Below are positions 42,232 through 52,700 of a stretch of 64,000 nt of DNA, piece by piece. Positions within the stretch are counted from its first letter, which is position 1; each line of letters begins with the position of its first letter. The stretch spans positions 1,495,042 to 1,559,041 of the forward strand of contig RPFO01000026.1 in NCBI GenBank assembly GCA_009746045.1, given 5' to 3'. The position numbers and the translations under genes were made by a program. The stretch is from Mesostigma viride (taxonomy: Eukaryota; Streptophyta; Mesostigmatophyceae; Mesostigmatales; Mesostigmataceae). The notes under the pieces were generated by a model. The model had not been told where the DNA came from and made no database searches. It saw only the letters and a list, made by a program, of their open reading frames with translations.

Positions 42232-45200
42232 GCGACGTGGACCTCTGCTTCGGTTGCAAGCACCCCCGCCATCTGCCCCCCGGCACGTGGTGCGACCGGC
42301 AGGACAAGGCTCCAAAAGGATGTACGTCCTCACAGCACGCCTATGTGGATTTATATGATCTCATTATCATTGGGGATAAAGACAAGGGACTGCTAGATTT
42401 TGAGGCAGCTCAGAAAATCTCCTCCACGTATAATGTGATACTGCCCTACCTCAAAGCTCTTACCCCAGCTGCTGTTGACACAGTAGACTTAAGGGAACTA
42501 GCAACCCAGCTCCACATAGCCATGGGTCATGAGGTGGTGGCAGAAAAGATTGCCAGAAGAGCAGGAGGTTCACGACTCAGGAATGCTGTCAGGTTGGCTA
42601 GAAAACACTGCCAGCAATGTCAGTTCCATGGCCCAAAACCTCCCAAATGGCATGTCGCAACACCACCCACCCAAAGGGGAATAATTGTGGGTGATGTCGT
42701 GCATATCGATGGTGAACAATATCTGATCCTAAAAGACACATGGTCCAGATTCACTGTCATGGAACCCCTACCTGGAATGGCTAAAGAGCAACTGCGTGCA
42801 GCACTTGTGATAGCATTGCCCAGATTCTACCCAGTTGACACTATACTGCTTGATCAACAGTTTAGCTGTCTGGCTGAGTGTGAAGGATGGGATGCTAATA
42901 TTGAGATTGCTGGATTGCAAGATCATGAAGGGCAGGGTGTCATTGAAAGAACCATCAGGTCAGTCAAAACTTTAGTGGCGAAATCCACTGACCTGAAAGC
43001 CACATCTGGAAGCTATGCTGACAGAGCACTGTGGTGCAGTGAAATCTGTGCTACACTTAACCTTAGACCTGTGTTGCATGCACCATGGGGGGAAATCCTT
43101 CCCATTGGCTTACAGGCAGGTGTGTACCCTCCAGAGGTATTAGCTCTGTATAACACAGTAAGAGCTAAAGTGGCTGATAAGCTAGCTGAAAAGGACATAA
43201 CACACCCCAGAACAGTATTCCAACTGGGTGAACAAGTCCTATATTTCAAAGAAACCAAACATGGCAAGACAGGCATGTGGTATGGTCCGTGCACTGTTCT
43301 AAGAATGACCAAAAAAGGAAAAAATATGGATATTCGAAGTTTGGAAACAGGGAGAAAACACAGGGTGAGCAGTCATAGAGTTAAGAAGTATTTCCCTCCT
43401 TTGGCAGACGTGCCAGGGGAAGAGTCCTTGAACATGGATTCCCTCCTTAACTCTGGTGAGCAAGCAGAACCACCCAGCATTCCAACACCAGGAGCTGATG
43501 ATGGCACTACCACACCCTCTGTCATTCCTCCACCCCTCAGTGAGGTACGTGTCACCCCACAACCTGGTGTAAGTCCCTCTGGGCAGAGTTCAACCAGGCA
43601 TGAGGTACCAGAGCAAAACAAAGGCAATCCAGCTGAGTTCAAATCCAAGCTAGAAAAAGCCCTGGCAGCTCTGCATAAGGCTCACAAGAGCAAGGCTAAA
43701 CAAGCCTCAGGTTTGGCCAAGGTCTCTGCTGTGTGCTCCGATTATAGCCAGGAATCCTGCATCCTAGCTGTGGACACTCAGGCACAGGTCAGTGTGATCA
43801 GTGCACAAGCCATTCCTGGTCTGCAACTTGCACCCTCACCATGGACACAGGTGCAAGATTTTTCAGGCAAAACAACCTTAGATGTGTTGGGTCAAGTAAT
43901 GATCCCCATACTTGGCATCCAGACACCTTTCCAGGTAGTGGAAGGGTACATGGGCAATGCTTTGTTGGGAGAACCCTTTATCTCTTACCCAGGTGTCACC
44001 ATCACTGCTAGCCAGCTGCGTGTGACTGGGGTAGGAGCCATTCCCTTGGATCACTACAAGATTCCATTGTCCCAACTGGTTCATGGATTAGATGCCTATA
44101 TCAAGGCCATTAACATCAAATATGGGCCAGGTGAAATCCCTGACCTAGAGAAAAAGGTGCACAATCAAAGGCCACACCCGCAGTCCTTTGGGGTTGGAAA
44201 GTGGGACTTAGCCATGCACTCTCCTCACAACTATGATGCTCTAATCCAACAATGCAAAACACAAAAAGGGTTTCAAAAATGGATCCAAGCCATTAGGCAC
44301 CAAGCCCGCGAAGAGTGGGTGCTGCCAAACCCTAAGCATCCTGACTATAAGCCACCTGTCACTCCTGTCTGGGAAATTCCAGAAGGTGCCAAAAAGTTGA
44401 GACTCAAGTTTGTGCTAAAACACAAGGCACAGCCAGTAGGCTCACCTATATATCATGCTAGGCCATGTGTGACAGAATTAAAAGGCATGTCAAAACTGTC
44501 CAAGGGTGAACTCTACACTCCTGGGCTGCAGCAAACATCCCTCAGGATACTGCTCTCTGTCTTCCTCCACCATCTCAATGCTGGCCAAGATTATGCCTGC
44601 AAAGCTACTGATATCAAAAGGGCTTTCCTTAGAGGGGACCCTGATAAAGCGCAAGATGTGTGGAAGGGTCAGGTCTATGTGGTTCCCACCCCTGCTGCAT
44701 GGGCACATGATATTGATGAGCCATATCTACTCCTAAATCTAGGGGTGGAAGGTTTGCAAAGTGCTCCCACTATCTTCAGAAAATCAGCAGAAGAGGTGTT
44801 CAAGAAACTTAATGCCACTTATGATGATCTGGACCCTTGTCTCTTTGCTGTGCCCACACCCTCTGGCTTGCTCCTGTTTGTGTGGCATGGTGATGACCAA
44901 CTGATTTGTGGACCAAGAGCTGAAGTTGACAAGTTCATTCAGCAGGTTCAGCAGTCATATGAGATTGGAAAGCAGACAGAGCTGGGGCCAGAACCCCTAC
45001 AGTTCTGTGGCATAATGCTAGCACTGGAAGAGCAACAGGAACAGTGGGTGTGTACTCTATCCCCGCCTGCCCAGTACTTAGAAGAATGCCTAGAGCTGCT
45101 TGATATTCCGTGCATTCCTGCTCACATGTGTGCTACTGTCAAAGGAAAATTAGGGTGGCTGAGTGCTATCTGTGCACCTCATCTGGCAGTGGTCAGCAGG

Positions 45201-45821
45201 ATTGATGACACAGTATTACAAACCATGAAACCTAAGGATCTCCAGAAGCTACTAAAGGCTGGACCTTCCCTTGTCATTCATCCACTCAACCTCATGGAAG
45301 ATATTCACATTAACTGTCTGATGGACAGCTCCATGGAGAGTAGGGTAATAACAAAAATGGATGCCAGGGAGGCTGGGGTGTTCTTCCTTACCAACAAGGG
45401 AGACTATATGTCCATGGTGTCGTGGTACAGCAGATTGCATCGCAGAAAAGCTGTTGGCAGTAACTCTGCTGAGTGCCGTGCTGTGGTGTCTGCTGTGCAG
45501 CATGCTCGATCCCTTCAGCACATACTAACCTGGTTGCAAACTCAGGCTGGCAGCAAGGCTGATGTGCATGCTCACTTACACACTGACAGTCAGTCAGTCA
45601 TTAGTTTCCTTAACAAGAAATCTGTGACTGCTGCTGTGCATACTGATCTGGACTGGGTGATTTTGAAACAGGAAACAAGCTATTTTTCCAGCTGGCAGCA
45701 TCTGCCAGACGAGGAGAACCTGGCTGACGCATTGACCAAGATTCCGTCATTAGCAGCAACCCAGTACCAGCTTCTGTGTGATGCAATGAATCCCTATCTG
45801 TCTAGTCAGACAAATGGATGA
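41862..45821 (+). CDS. pol: Copia-1 Pol: zinc knuckle, integrase, protease-like, RT, RNase H
   Basis: 1319-codon open frame, -1 relative to gag; its ATG is probably not used. Order by residue: CCHC knuckle CTRCGTKGHQRADC (about 104); a second Cys cluster LCFGCKHPRHLPPGTWC; integrase HHCC (LHIAMGH ... HCQQC, about 216-252), then core Asp in VVHIDGEQ (about 281), Asp in ILLDQQF and Glu in GVIERTIRSVK (about 362); protease-like AVDTQAQVSVIS (about 636) with NALLGEPF; RT with TDIKRAFLRGD (about 917) and WHGDDQLICG (about 1008); RNase H with CLMDSSM, SAECRAV, HTDSQSV and ENLADALTK. Standard Copia elements place protease before integrase. Confidence 0.95.
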   Translation: MERFPGGDEPYPRLPDSPGYRCSVCNPNPQGPTDPREGARKKAPARGAAGRPVQEGQGQPAPRPAGTACSAQAKPVEAAHPPTPAPPTPAPTAQPPHAGPKNKCTRCGTKGHQRADCKWNPAVGDVDLCFGCKHPRHLPPGTWCDRQDKAPKGCTSSQHAYVDLYDLIIIGDKDKGLLDFEAAQKISSTYNVILPYLKALTPAAVDTVDLRELATQLHIAMGHEVVAEKIARRAGGSRLRNAVRLARKHCQQCQFHGPKPPKWHVATPPTQRGIIVGDVVHIDGEQYLILKDTWSRFTVMEPLPGMAKEQLRAALVIALPRFYPVDTILLDQQFSCLAECEGWDANIEIAGLQDHEGQGVIERTIRSVKTLVAKSTDLKATSGSYADRALWCSEICATLNLRPVLHAPWGEILPIGLQAGVYPPEVLALYNTVRAKVADKLAEKDITHPRTVFQLGEQVLYFKETKHGKTGMWYGPCTVLRMTKKGKNMDIRSLETGRKHRVSSHRVKKYFPPLADVPGEESLNMDSLLNSGEQAEPPSIPTPGADDGTTTPSVIPPPLSEVRVTPQPGVSPSGQSSTRHEVPEQNKGNPAEFKSKLEKALAALHKAHKSKAKQASGLAKVSAVCSDYSQESCILAVDTQAQVSVISAQAIPGLQLAPSPWTQVQDFSGKTTLDVLGQVMIPILGIQTPFQVVEGYMGNALLGEPFISYPGVTITASQLRVTGVGAIPLDHYKIPLSQLVHGLDAYIKAINIKYGPGEIPDLEKKVHNQRPHPQSFGVGKWDLAMHSPHNYDALIQQCKTQKGFQKWIQAIRHQAREEWVLPNPKHPDYKPPVTPVWEIPEGAKKLRLKFVLKHKAQPVGSPIYHARPCVTELKGMSKLSKGELYTPGLQQTSLRILLSVFLHHLNAGQDYACKATDIKRAFLRGDPDKAQDVWKGQVYVVPTPAAWAHDIDEPYLLLNLGVEGLQSAPTIFRKSAEEVFKKLNATYDDLDPCLFAVPTPSGLLLFVWHGDDQLICGPRAEVDKFIQQVQQSYEIGKQTELGPEPLQFCGIMLALEEQQEQWVCTLSPPAQYLEECLELLDIPCIPAHMCATVKGKLGWLSAICAPHLAVVSRIDDTVLQTMKPKDLQKLLKAGPSLVIHPLNLMEDIHINCLMDSSMESRVITKMDAREAGVFFLTNKGDYMSMVSWYSRLHRRKAVGSNSAECRAVVSAVQHARSLQHILTWLQTQAGSKADVHAHLHTDSQSVISFLNKKSVTAAVHTDLDWVILKQETSYFSSWQHLPDEENLADALTKIPSLAATQYQLLCDAMNPYLSSQTNG
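41982..41988 (+). promoter_or_regulatory. Candidate -1 ribosomal frameshift heptamer A_AAA_AAG
   Basis: Inside the gag/pol overlap (41862-42231) the gag codons read GGA AAA AAG, which places A AAA AAG exactly in the X XXY YYZ register. Slipping back one base moves translation from the gag frame to the pol frame. The predicted Gag-Pol is 730 gag residues followed by pol, about 2000 residues in all. A GC-rich stretch follows. The minus copy has the same site at 33531-33537. Confidence 0.7.
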
Positions 45822-46185
45822 TGAAATAGGGCACTCCAGACTAATGGTGCAGACTATGGTCTTTCCCAGCTGGTGGCAACTTGGCAACAAACATAATAAT
45901 TTCTTGATGTGCCCCCTGGTTTTTCCATAGCCACTCATCACTCCACTGACTTGTACAAACAGGGGATCCTAGGTTCAGAAACCTCAAAGACACTGTCAGA
46001 TTTAAAGGCAATGGGGTCTGTGGGCGCTTTAATTCACAACGTCCATTGTGGTCTGATATGAGTTTTCCTGTACCAATGTCTTATTCATGATATTGCCAAG
46101 TACCTGAAAAAAACAAAAAGGAATAAAAACTGGAGGTGCAGCACTGATGCCTTAAAAAAAAAAAAAAAAAAAAGAATAAAACTGG

Positions 46186-46628
46186 AGTTAGCCTCTAGTC
46201 GTGGACATAGGCTAAGTACCAGATAGCAATGTGCTATCTGGGGTTTCGCACGTGTAGGCTCGGTCAGAAGTCCCGGCTATATGTGATTCGGCAGGCTAGA
46301 CTATTCGATAGCCGAGTCCTGGTGACGGACGCCAGTACCCAAGTAGGATTGGCGGTACGGCGTCGCCAGTACCCACTCGGGACTGACATTGAGGTGTCGG
46401 ATGTTGGACTAAGGTCCTGAGAGTCTAGCAGTGGCGTCGCGCCACTCAGGCTGCACCACAGAGCCCAACGGCCACTGTCGGCTGCTCCAGACGTGGCAGC
46501 CAGGCAGAGCGTTGCTTGTCGACAATGCTAAATGCCCTTGTGCACGTTGGGTGCGGGGCTTGTGATTTATTGTAATAAACACATGCGTTAGGCCATTGAG
46601 CATTGAGAGGTCCACTCGTTTATTAACT
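46186..46628 (+). repeat. Copia-1 3' LTR (443 bp)
   Basis: Identical to the 5' LTR by reading. It is preceded by an A-run of 20 and GAATAAAACTGG (46154-46185), the likely polypurine primer region. Confidence 0.95.
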
Positions 46629-46944
46629 CACAACCAGGCATAGCCTTAGCCTAGTCCTAGTACAGCCATGCTACGCCGTGGCTATGGTCAGATTACTTGC
46701 CCATGCTATACTTGTTATGTCACGCTTACATGGGTCTTATTGCACCCACAGTTTGCCGGATCGTTAGCCTGTCCTTTTAGCTAGCGCGCCCGATTGCAGC
46801 TGTGGCATGCCTTTGGCATGAAGGAGACTGGGGGTCTCTGCCCTTTCTCCTGTAGTGCACACACAGGGATTAAAAGCACTTCAGTGCTCCGTGACTCCCC
46901 AACGGGAGCACGTGTTTAATTAATTAATTATTAATTAATTAATT
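46629..46944 (+). mobile_element. 3' end of family B copy A
   Basis: Matches 63328-63640 of copy B nearly base for base. It ends with a hairpin containing CTCCCCAACGGGAG and a (TTAA)n tail. The right TSD GGGGGCCAA follows at 46945-46953. Confidence 0.85.
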
Positions 46945-46953
46945 GGGGGCCAA

Positions 46954-47593
46954 GCATGTCCATGAGTTGACCTTCGGGTTGGTATATCACAACCTTACAT
47001 ATATGCAGGGTAGGCCATGTCGGTATAACTGCCGTCAAAGTCAGGGGGGTCAAGACGAGCGTTTTCATTTTTGGTAGAATGTGCATTTTGAATTATGTTA
47101 TAAGAGCTAGGCACCTACCACTTCAGGAATGATAAACAATCAGTTGCTGAACAGTTTGAGCCATTGGGGTCATCACTTGGGTGGGTATACCAGCAGTTAC
47201 ACTACCCAGTACAGCCCATAGCGGGGGTACCGGTGGTAAAAAGCAACCAAGGGGGTAGGGGTGGGCATACTCACTACCTACTAATACCTACTACTAATAT
47301 GGCCCCGGCTCTGGTGAGCTTCGGGGAGGGGAGGCGAGCAGTAAGCAGTGCGGCTCCAGTCATGTGCCAGGACATAGCAATGGAGTGATGAGTAAGACGT
47401 GAGAGGGTTACATACACGTGCCAGAAGACATCCAGGGTGACCGCAGGGCTGGTTTTCCGCAAAACGGTCTTAAAGTTGGTACAAAAAGCTGCCAAGTTCC
47501 GGCCAGTGCCCAATGTACAGACCACGAGCATCCGTATTGATATTTTTTAAATTATTTATTACGTGCATTCGCTGCCCATGTGCGTTCTAGCTA
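46954..47593. other. No gene recognised
   Basis: Short ORFs on both strands without family resemblance. A direct repeat ACGTGCATTCGC at 47561-47572 recurs at 47845-47856, flanking the first copy of the inverted duplication described next. Confidence 0.5.
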
Positions 47594-47839
47594 ATCAAGT
47601 AACGTGCGTGCACGTGTTTGCAACTGACTTGCCCGTTGAAACTCTACGGCGGAGCCAATTTTCGGAAGAACCTCACCCTTCTGCTTGCAAATTCGGGACA
47701 AATTCGGTGGATGGATGGATCATGGATGGATGGATTGTCGGATTTTCATCCCCTATTCCTATGTTTTCTCACGTGTACGGCCTTATAAGCTTCGCCAATT
47801 CTGGCGAACCTAACGGTTCTTCCGAAAATTGGCTCCGCC
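47594..47839 (+). repeat. Inverted duplication, copy 1, with MITE-like core
   Basis: The core 47648-47839 (192 bp) has near-perfect terminal inverted repeats starting GGCGGAGCCAATTTTCGG. Flank 47594-47647 is shared with copy 2, so duplication extends beyond the core. The core contains a short GGAT/GATG run. No coding content. Confidence 0.75.
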
Positions 47840-48362
47840 AGATTAACGTGCATTCGCAGGCTGGGCTCCGGCGGGGCGCGCCGCGCCGCGGCGCCCCCTC
47901 AGGTTTAAGATCAACTCAGTAAGATCGTCAACCCTGGATTTGATTTTAGGTTTAAGACCGCAGCCCTGGGTTGGCCAGACCCCCGTCTTAAACATGAGGG
48001 GGGTGTAGACCAGAGTCCTGAATTCCTGAACGAGTCACGCCCGTTTTAAGTCGACGATTCCGAATCTTTTCCCGGCAAAGTCACGCTGCTAAACGTGCCA
48101 GTGGGCCACAACAACAACAACAACAACAACAAACGTGCCAGTGCCCAATTATCCGGCGAATATACTTGAGATCCTCTGCAGTATCCACGGCACAGTACAG
48201 CTGTTGGGAGCCGTGACGGCAAAAAGGTATCTCACCATGTTTTTGCCGTACGACGGTCGGAATTTTTTAAAGTATCTTTTAATTGGTTTCCCAAGTCGCC
48301 CATTTGGCAGTTCAAGGCTCCCATTAAGTGTCTTTTGAAGGATAATGATGAGTCAATGATCT

Positions 48363-48599
48363 GGCGGAGCCAATTTTCGGAAGAACCGTTAGGTTCGCCA
48401 GAATTGGCGAAGCTTATAAGGCCGTACACGTGAGAAAACATAGGAATAGGGGATGAAAATCCGTCAATCCATCCATCCATACATACATACATCCACCGAA
48501 TTTGTCCCGAATTTGCAAGCATAAGGGTGAGGTTCTTCCGAAAATTGGCTCCGCCGTAGAGTTTCAACGGGCAAGTTGCAAACACGCACGTTACTTGAT
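48363..48599 (-). repeat. Inverted duplication, copy 2
   Basis: Reverse-complement of 47594-47839: core 48363-48555, shared flank 48556-48599. Separated from copy 1 by about 520 bp that includes a (CAA)n run at about 48109-48132 and a GC-rich GGCGCGCC-type block near 47875. An RNA spanning both copies could fold into a long stem. Confidence 0.75.
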
Positions 48600-49793
48600 A
48601 CGCGGTATGCCAGTCATGTTTCATAAATTTCGTTCCCGCGGTTTCGAATCTCTTGTCTGACCCTCTTCCGGCACCTGCTCCGGCAGATAAAATCAAGGTC
48701 GTCAGATCGCGACTCTCGGGTTTATATTTTCCCATGGGGAGACCTAAGGAGAAATGGGTACCAAGTAGCGACCAGCTGGTTACTCATGAGTGTGTAAAAG
48801 ATGTGGCAGGTGACCGGTTTAGTAGGATCGTCGGATCGCGCGACTCACGGCAGGATCAGGGCACGATCACATTTTACTGATTTTAGCTCGGTCAACAGAA
48901 ACCTCGCCTGCGTGGACCCCAAAGGTACCCCGCCGCCACGATACCCCAAAAGCGCCCTTCGACCCAAAGGCGCCAGATAGGATTGGCATGCTAGGAATTA
49001 AGATCTGGAATTGCCGTTCTGACTCTAGCCTGGAGTGCCGGGTCCAAGTCTGTCGACCGCTGACAAGATTGGAATCTTCTGTCTTGTGTGGAATTTTCGT
49101 GTGCAAGCAGAGGCCAGTGTTGTTTCACGCGGGGTGATGTTGTCATAACGTAGCCTTGTGTCAAGGCTTTCTGGCTCAGACAACATGACACCGTAGCAGG
49201 TCGCCGCTTGGTACACGCTGACAAACTCCAGAGATGGTGGCACACGAGGAGTTATCGCCACGCGCTATCCTCGTGTCAACAGTAGTAGATCTCACTTTCA
49301 CCCACGAGTAGGCCCATTAATGAGGCGCTGTTGCCATGTAAACTTTTACACGCCAGCAGCATGGCATGCGCACTCGAGGTGTTGCGTCACATGGCAGTTA
49401 TGTAAGGGAGTTATGTAAGATGAATGAGATGGAATGCTCTAAGGCGCACCCCGCCGATGATCAGGCACGAACGTCAGAGCGCTTTGAGCGGATGAGGCTC
49501 ACAGGAAGCCTGCGGATTGCAAATGCTCTTGCTGTCGACAGACATACGTACGTATATAACTTTTAGTCCATTCTATTCATTTTAATCAATTCTAATCCAT
49601 CCGGCCTTCAATTTGCATGTTTTCACTGGTTTGTTTTCCAAGTCTTCGAGGCCGTGAGTAGCTATTGTAGAGGCTGGTGTTTCTTTCAAGTGGAGAACTG
49701 CGGACAGAATTCAGCTAGCAATGCAGGTTTTGTCAGTGCGTTTAGCCTGATAGTCCTGGTGCGCTTTTCCTCCCCGTCGTTTTGCTGTCACAG
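48600..49793. other. No gene recognised; upstream of the large disordered-protein gene
   Basis: No coding region supported. A good donor-like GTGAGT at 49654 and a strong acceptor (pyrimidine tract then CAG at 49791-49793) suggest a small intron, so a short 5' exon may end near 49653. I could not fix its reading frame. Confidence 0.45.
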
Positions 49794-52700
49794 GCCGTTC
49801 GAGTGCGGAACCTCATCCCTGGCCGACGAGGTCCACCTTCAAATCCAGCGGGCTAGATCCAGGACCCGAGCGTCCTGGGACGGCGCCAAAAGCGAATATT
49901 TATTAAATTACCTACCCTCCTGCGATCGGGAACGATCCCAGGTGTCCACCAGCTTGGACACCCGCATGGACGGCAAGGCACTCAGGGCCAGGCGCAGCAT
50001 CGATTCCGACGACTGCAGCTACTCGACGGGTGACTCGGGCCAATCCTCTCTGCCCGTTGTGAGCGATAGCCTTTGCAGGGGCTGTGGCGCCACGCCCATC
50101 CTTCCCATTGGTGACCAGGAATCTGACGCCGTGTGCTTATGTGTCCCTGGCAAAACCGTCATGTCTCGCCCAGACACCGACGCCCGCTGCCGGTCGGCCC
50201 TTACCGCGCGCATGCTGTCAACAGCGCGGCCCAGCACGCCTCTGAATGACATGCCCTCTGTGATGGACGTCGACTCTGGGTCCACCAGAAGTGCCCGCGC
50301 GACCATGGGCCCCCGCGCCAGCAGTGTCCCGGTCCCTGTGTCAGGGTCCCTGGCTGTTCCCCGGTCCGTGCCGGCGCCTTTCTCTCCGTTGGCCAGTCCA
50401 GGGGGCGGCGCCTTTGGATGCCAGGATAATCGCGTTGTGAGAGGCGGCAAGGCCCTAGTGCCGATGGCCCCGGTCCCGCAACCCATGCCCACTTGTGGCA
50501 CGGTGTCTGAAGGACTAGGGGCCGCTGCCTTGACTAGCGGTGGCGCGGCGCAAGGAAGTAGGTTGCCCTCAACGCACGTGGGGATGGGCTTGCACAATGA
50601 TCAGGTGTCATCAGGGGCAGGCTGCCGATCCTCTGGGGCTGGAAATACGGCACCCGGGGCGAGCAACGTGGCATCCGCGCTCAGCGGGTTCCCCTCAAAC
50701 CTGGCAACGATTTGCACGGGCGTGGGCCCTCTTCGCGTGCAGGAGGGGTTTGTGATCGCCCTGCCGAATGCACCGTCGTCATCAGCACCACGGTCCTCGT
50801 CATGGGTGCCCCCCTCGAATGAACCCTCAATCGGGGCCTCCCCCTCGGGGCCTTCTAAACCCTCGTCCTCGGGGCCTTCATCATCAGGGTCTTTTTCATC
50901 CGCGTCCATGTCTTCCCACACGGCATCGGCCTTATCCTGTGGGCCGGTGTCATCCTGCGCTCCTGGCGCGCCCTCCCTCTCCTCGTTGTCCCATACAGTT
51001 GTGTGTGGCAGCCGTGACAGCAACAGCATCGACAGCCGGCAAAACAAGGAGCGCAACAGCAGCGACAGCCGCGACAATGGCGGCAGCAGCAGCAGCGGCA
51101 ACAACCAGAGCGGCAGCAACGGTAGGAGCAGCAGCAGTAACAACAGGAGGGACGACAATAACAATGACGACAACAAGGACGATAAAACTAGCCGGAACAG
51201 CAACAAAGGCCAAGTCGGGAGGGTGCCGCCGGACGCCAGAAGACCAACCATTGCAACCGTGGCAACGATGGAGGCCAGCAGAGCGCCCCCACCCGCCCCC
51301 GCCCCCCGGCGTGCTCCGCGTCTATCGGACGACGTGGAGCTGATCTGGGGCAGCGGATGGGAGCCCAGGGCAGGGGCGCAGTGGCAGATGGCAGCAGCGA
51401 GGCTCGACGGGGACGCCCGCGACACCTCGTCGGGCGCTAAGTCTTGCGTGGATGCCTCGGGCGGATCTTCTGTTAACTCCGCCAGCGCGGGCTCTTTCGT
51501 GAGCCCGGGCGGGAATTCCGGACTCCAGGATGGTGTGTTTGCGCCCGATGGTGCAGCCGGTGCTGCGGCGCCGCTGATGACCTCAGCGGCTGCGCCACCG
51601 GCATCCGGGGCAGCAGCATCCACACCATTCCCAGGAAGCGGCCCGAATGCCCTTGAGGATGGCGGCGCCAAGGTGGCCGGGAATGACCTTTCTAGGGCCA
51701 GGCACTCATCGGGCGCTGCGGCGCAGCCACTTGGCGGTTTATCGGGCCCCTCGTCGCGCTCGTTTGCGTTCAGCGCTCAGCAGCCCACGCCCGGCGCGCT
51801 CGTGCGCACGCGCGTTCAGAAGTTCAACGTGCTGCCGCCTTCACGCCTCGGTGGGCTGCCCTGCGTGGAGGCGGTCCCGCTGGGGAGCGGCGAGGGGCCG
51901 TTCCTGCAGCCACGGTACAAGGGCTATGCTGGCGTCCCGCCGCCAGTGGTCGCTGCCACATCGGGCCTCGTGCGGCGTGGCAGCGGCTCGTGCGTGTCAG
52001 CCATGGCGCGAGAGGCGATGGTGAGGGAGGCTGGAGGGAAGGATGGGGTGGGCGATGTGAGGGAGGGAATGGTGAGGGAGGATGGCCGGTGGGAGACGGC
52101 GGCGGATGGAGGAATCATTTGTGCGGTCCCCATGGCCTTGGATGGGCAGGAGGCGGATTCGGGACAGCTGTCACGCGGTGGTGCCAGGAGGGGCGGTGTC
52201 GTGGAGGCCGGCGGGGGGGCGGACGCTGGTACTAGCGAGGGGGAGAAGTATGAGGGGAAGGGGCAAGGGAAGGAGTGGGAATGGTACCACGGACAAGGTG
52301 GCGGGCCAGACATCATGGGGACATCACCTTACGGCCACGCGGCCGCGGAGGGGATGGCGGTGACGGCCGGGGCAATGGCAGCGGAGCCACCGCGACACTT
52401 GCGCGCTGGTATCACTACCCGCAGCGGCGGCAGCGGCAGCGCGGACCGAGGTTTTGGTGGCGGGGTGGGTGCTTCTCTGGGTGTTGGGCTAGCCGAGGAA
52501 GGCAGGTCCCACAAGGGGGTCTTTTATCACCAGCCACGGGGCTCCGGTGCCGGTCAGTGGTCTATCGCGCGGGATGGCGGCAACCACTCGGCGGCGAACA
52601 AGCGACGGAGGGACCTGGCGAGTGATTCGGTGGACGAGGAAGGATGGTGCATGGAGCGGCTGTTGCACGCGGCGGGCGTGTTGGGGGGTCAGGATGGGTA

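Larger units (their letters stand above)
39325..46628 (+). mobile_element. Copia-1, plus copy (7304 bp), intact
   Basis: 443-bp LTRs at 39325-39767 and 46186-46628, identical to each other and, as far as I can read, to the LTRs of the minus copy. Gag and Pol frames are open. Ends are AGTTAG...TTAACT. Unlike the minus copy it has no target-site duplication: left flank CACGG, right flank CACAA, and the empty paralogous site at about 63321-63338 has TA between them. Confidence 0.95.
13280..46944 (+). mobile_element. Family B ORF1-type retroposon copy A, expanded to 33.7 kb by nested insertions
   Basis: Its own sequence is 13280-13932, 38397-38454, 39258-39324 and 46629-46944, recognised by comparison with copy B (60092-63640). 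It ends in a (TTAA)n tail (about 46915-46944) preceded by CTCCCCAACGGGAG. It is flanked by GGGGGCCAA (13271-13279 and 46945-46953). Everything else inside is later insertions: a SINE-bearing unit, Copia-2, a foldback element and Copia-1. It is 5'-truncated relative to copy B. Confidence 0.85.

Noticed and set aside
49654-49793. Extension of the large gene to a GTG at 49654
   Set aside because: GTGAGT there looks like a splice donor and a strong acceptor ends at 49793; a GTG start is not expected in a nuclear gene.
50601-51671. 356-codon ORF on the minus strand opposite the large protein
   Set aside because: Low-complexity Leu/Ala/Pro shadow of the Ser/Asn/Asp-rich exon; no domain, no splice support.
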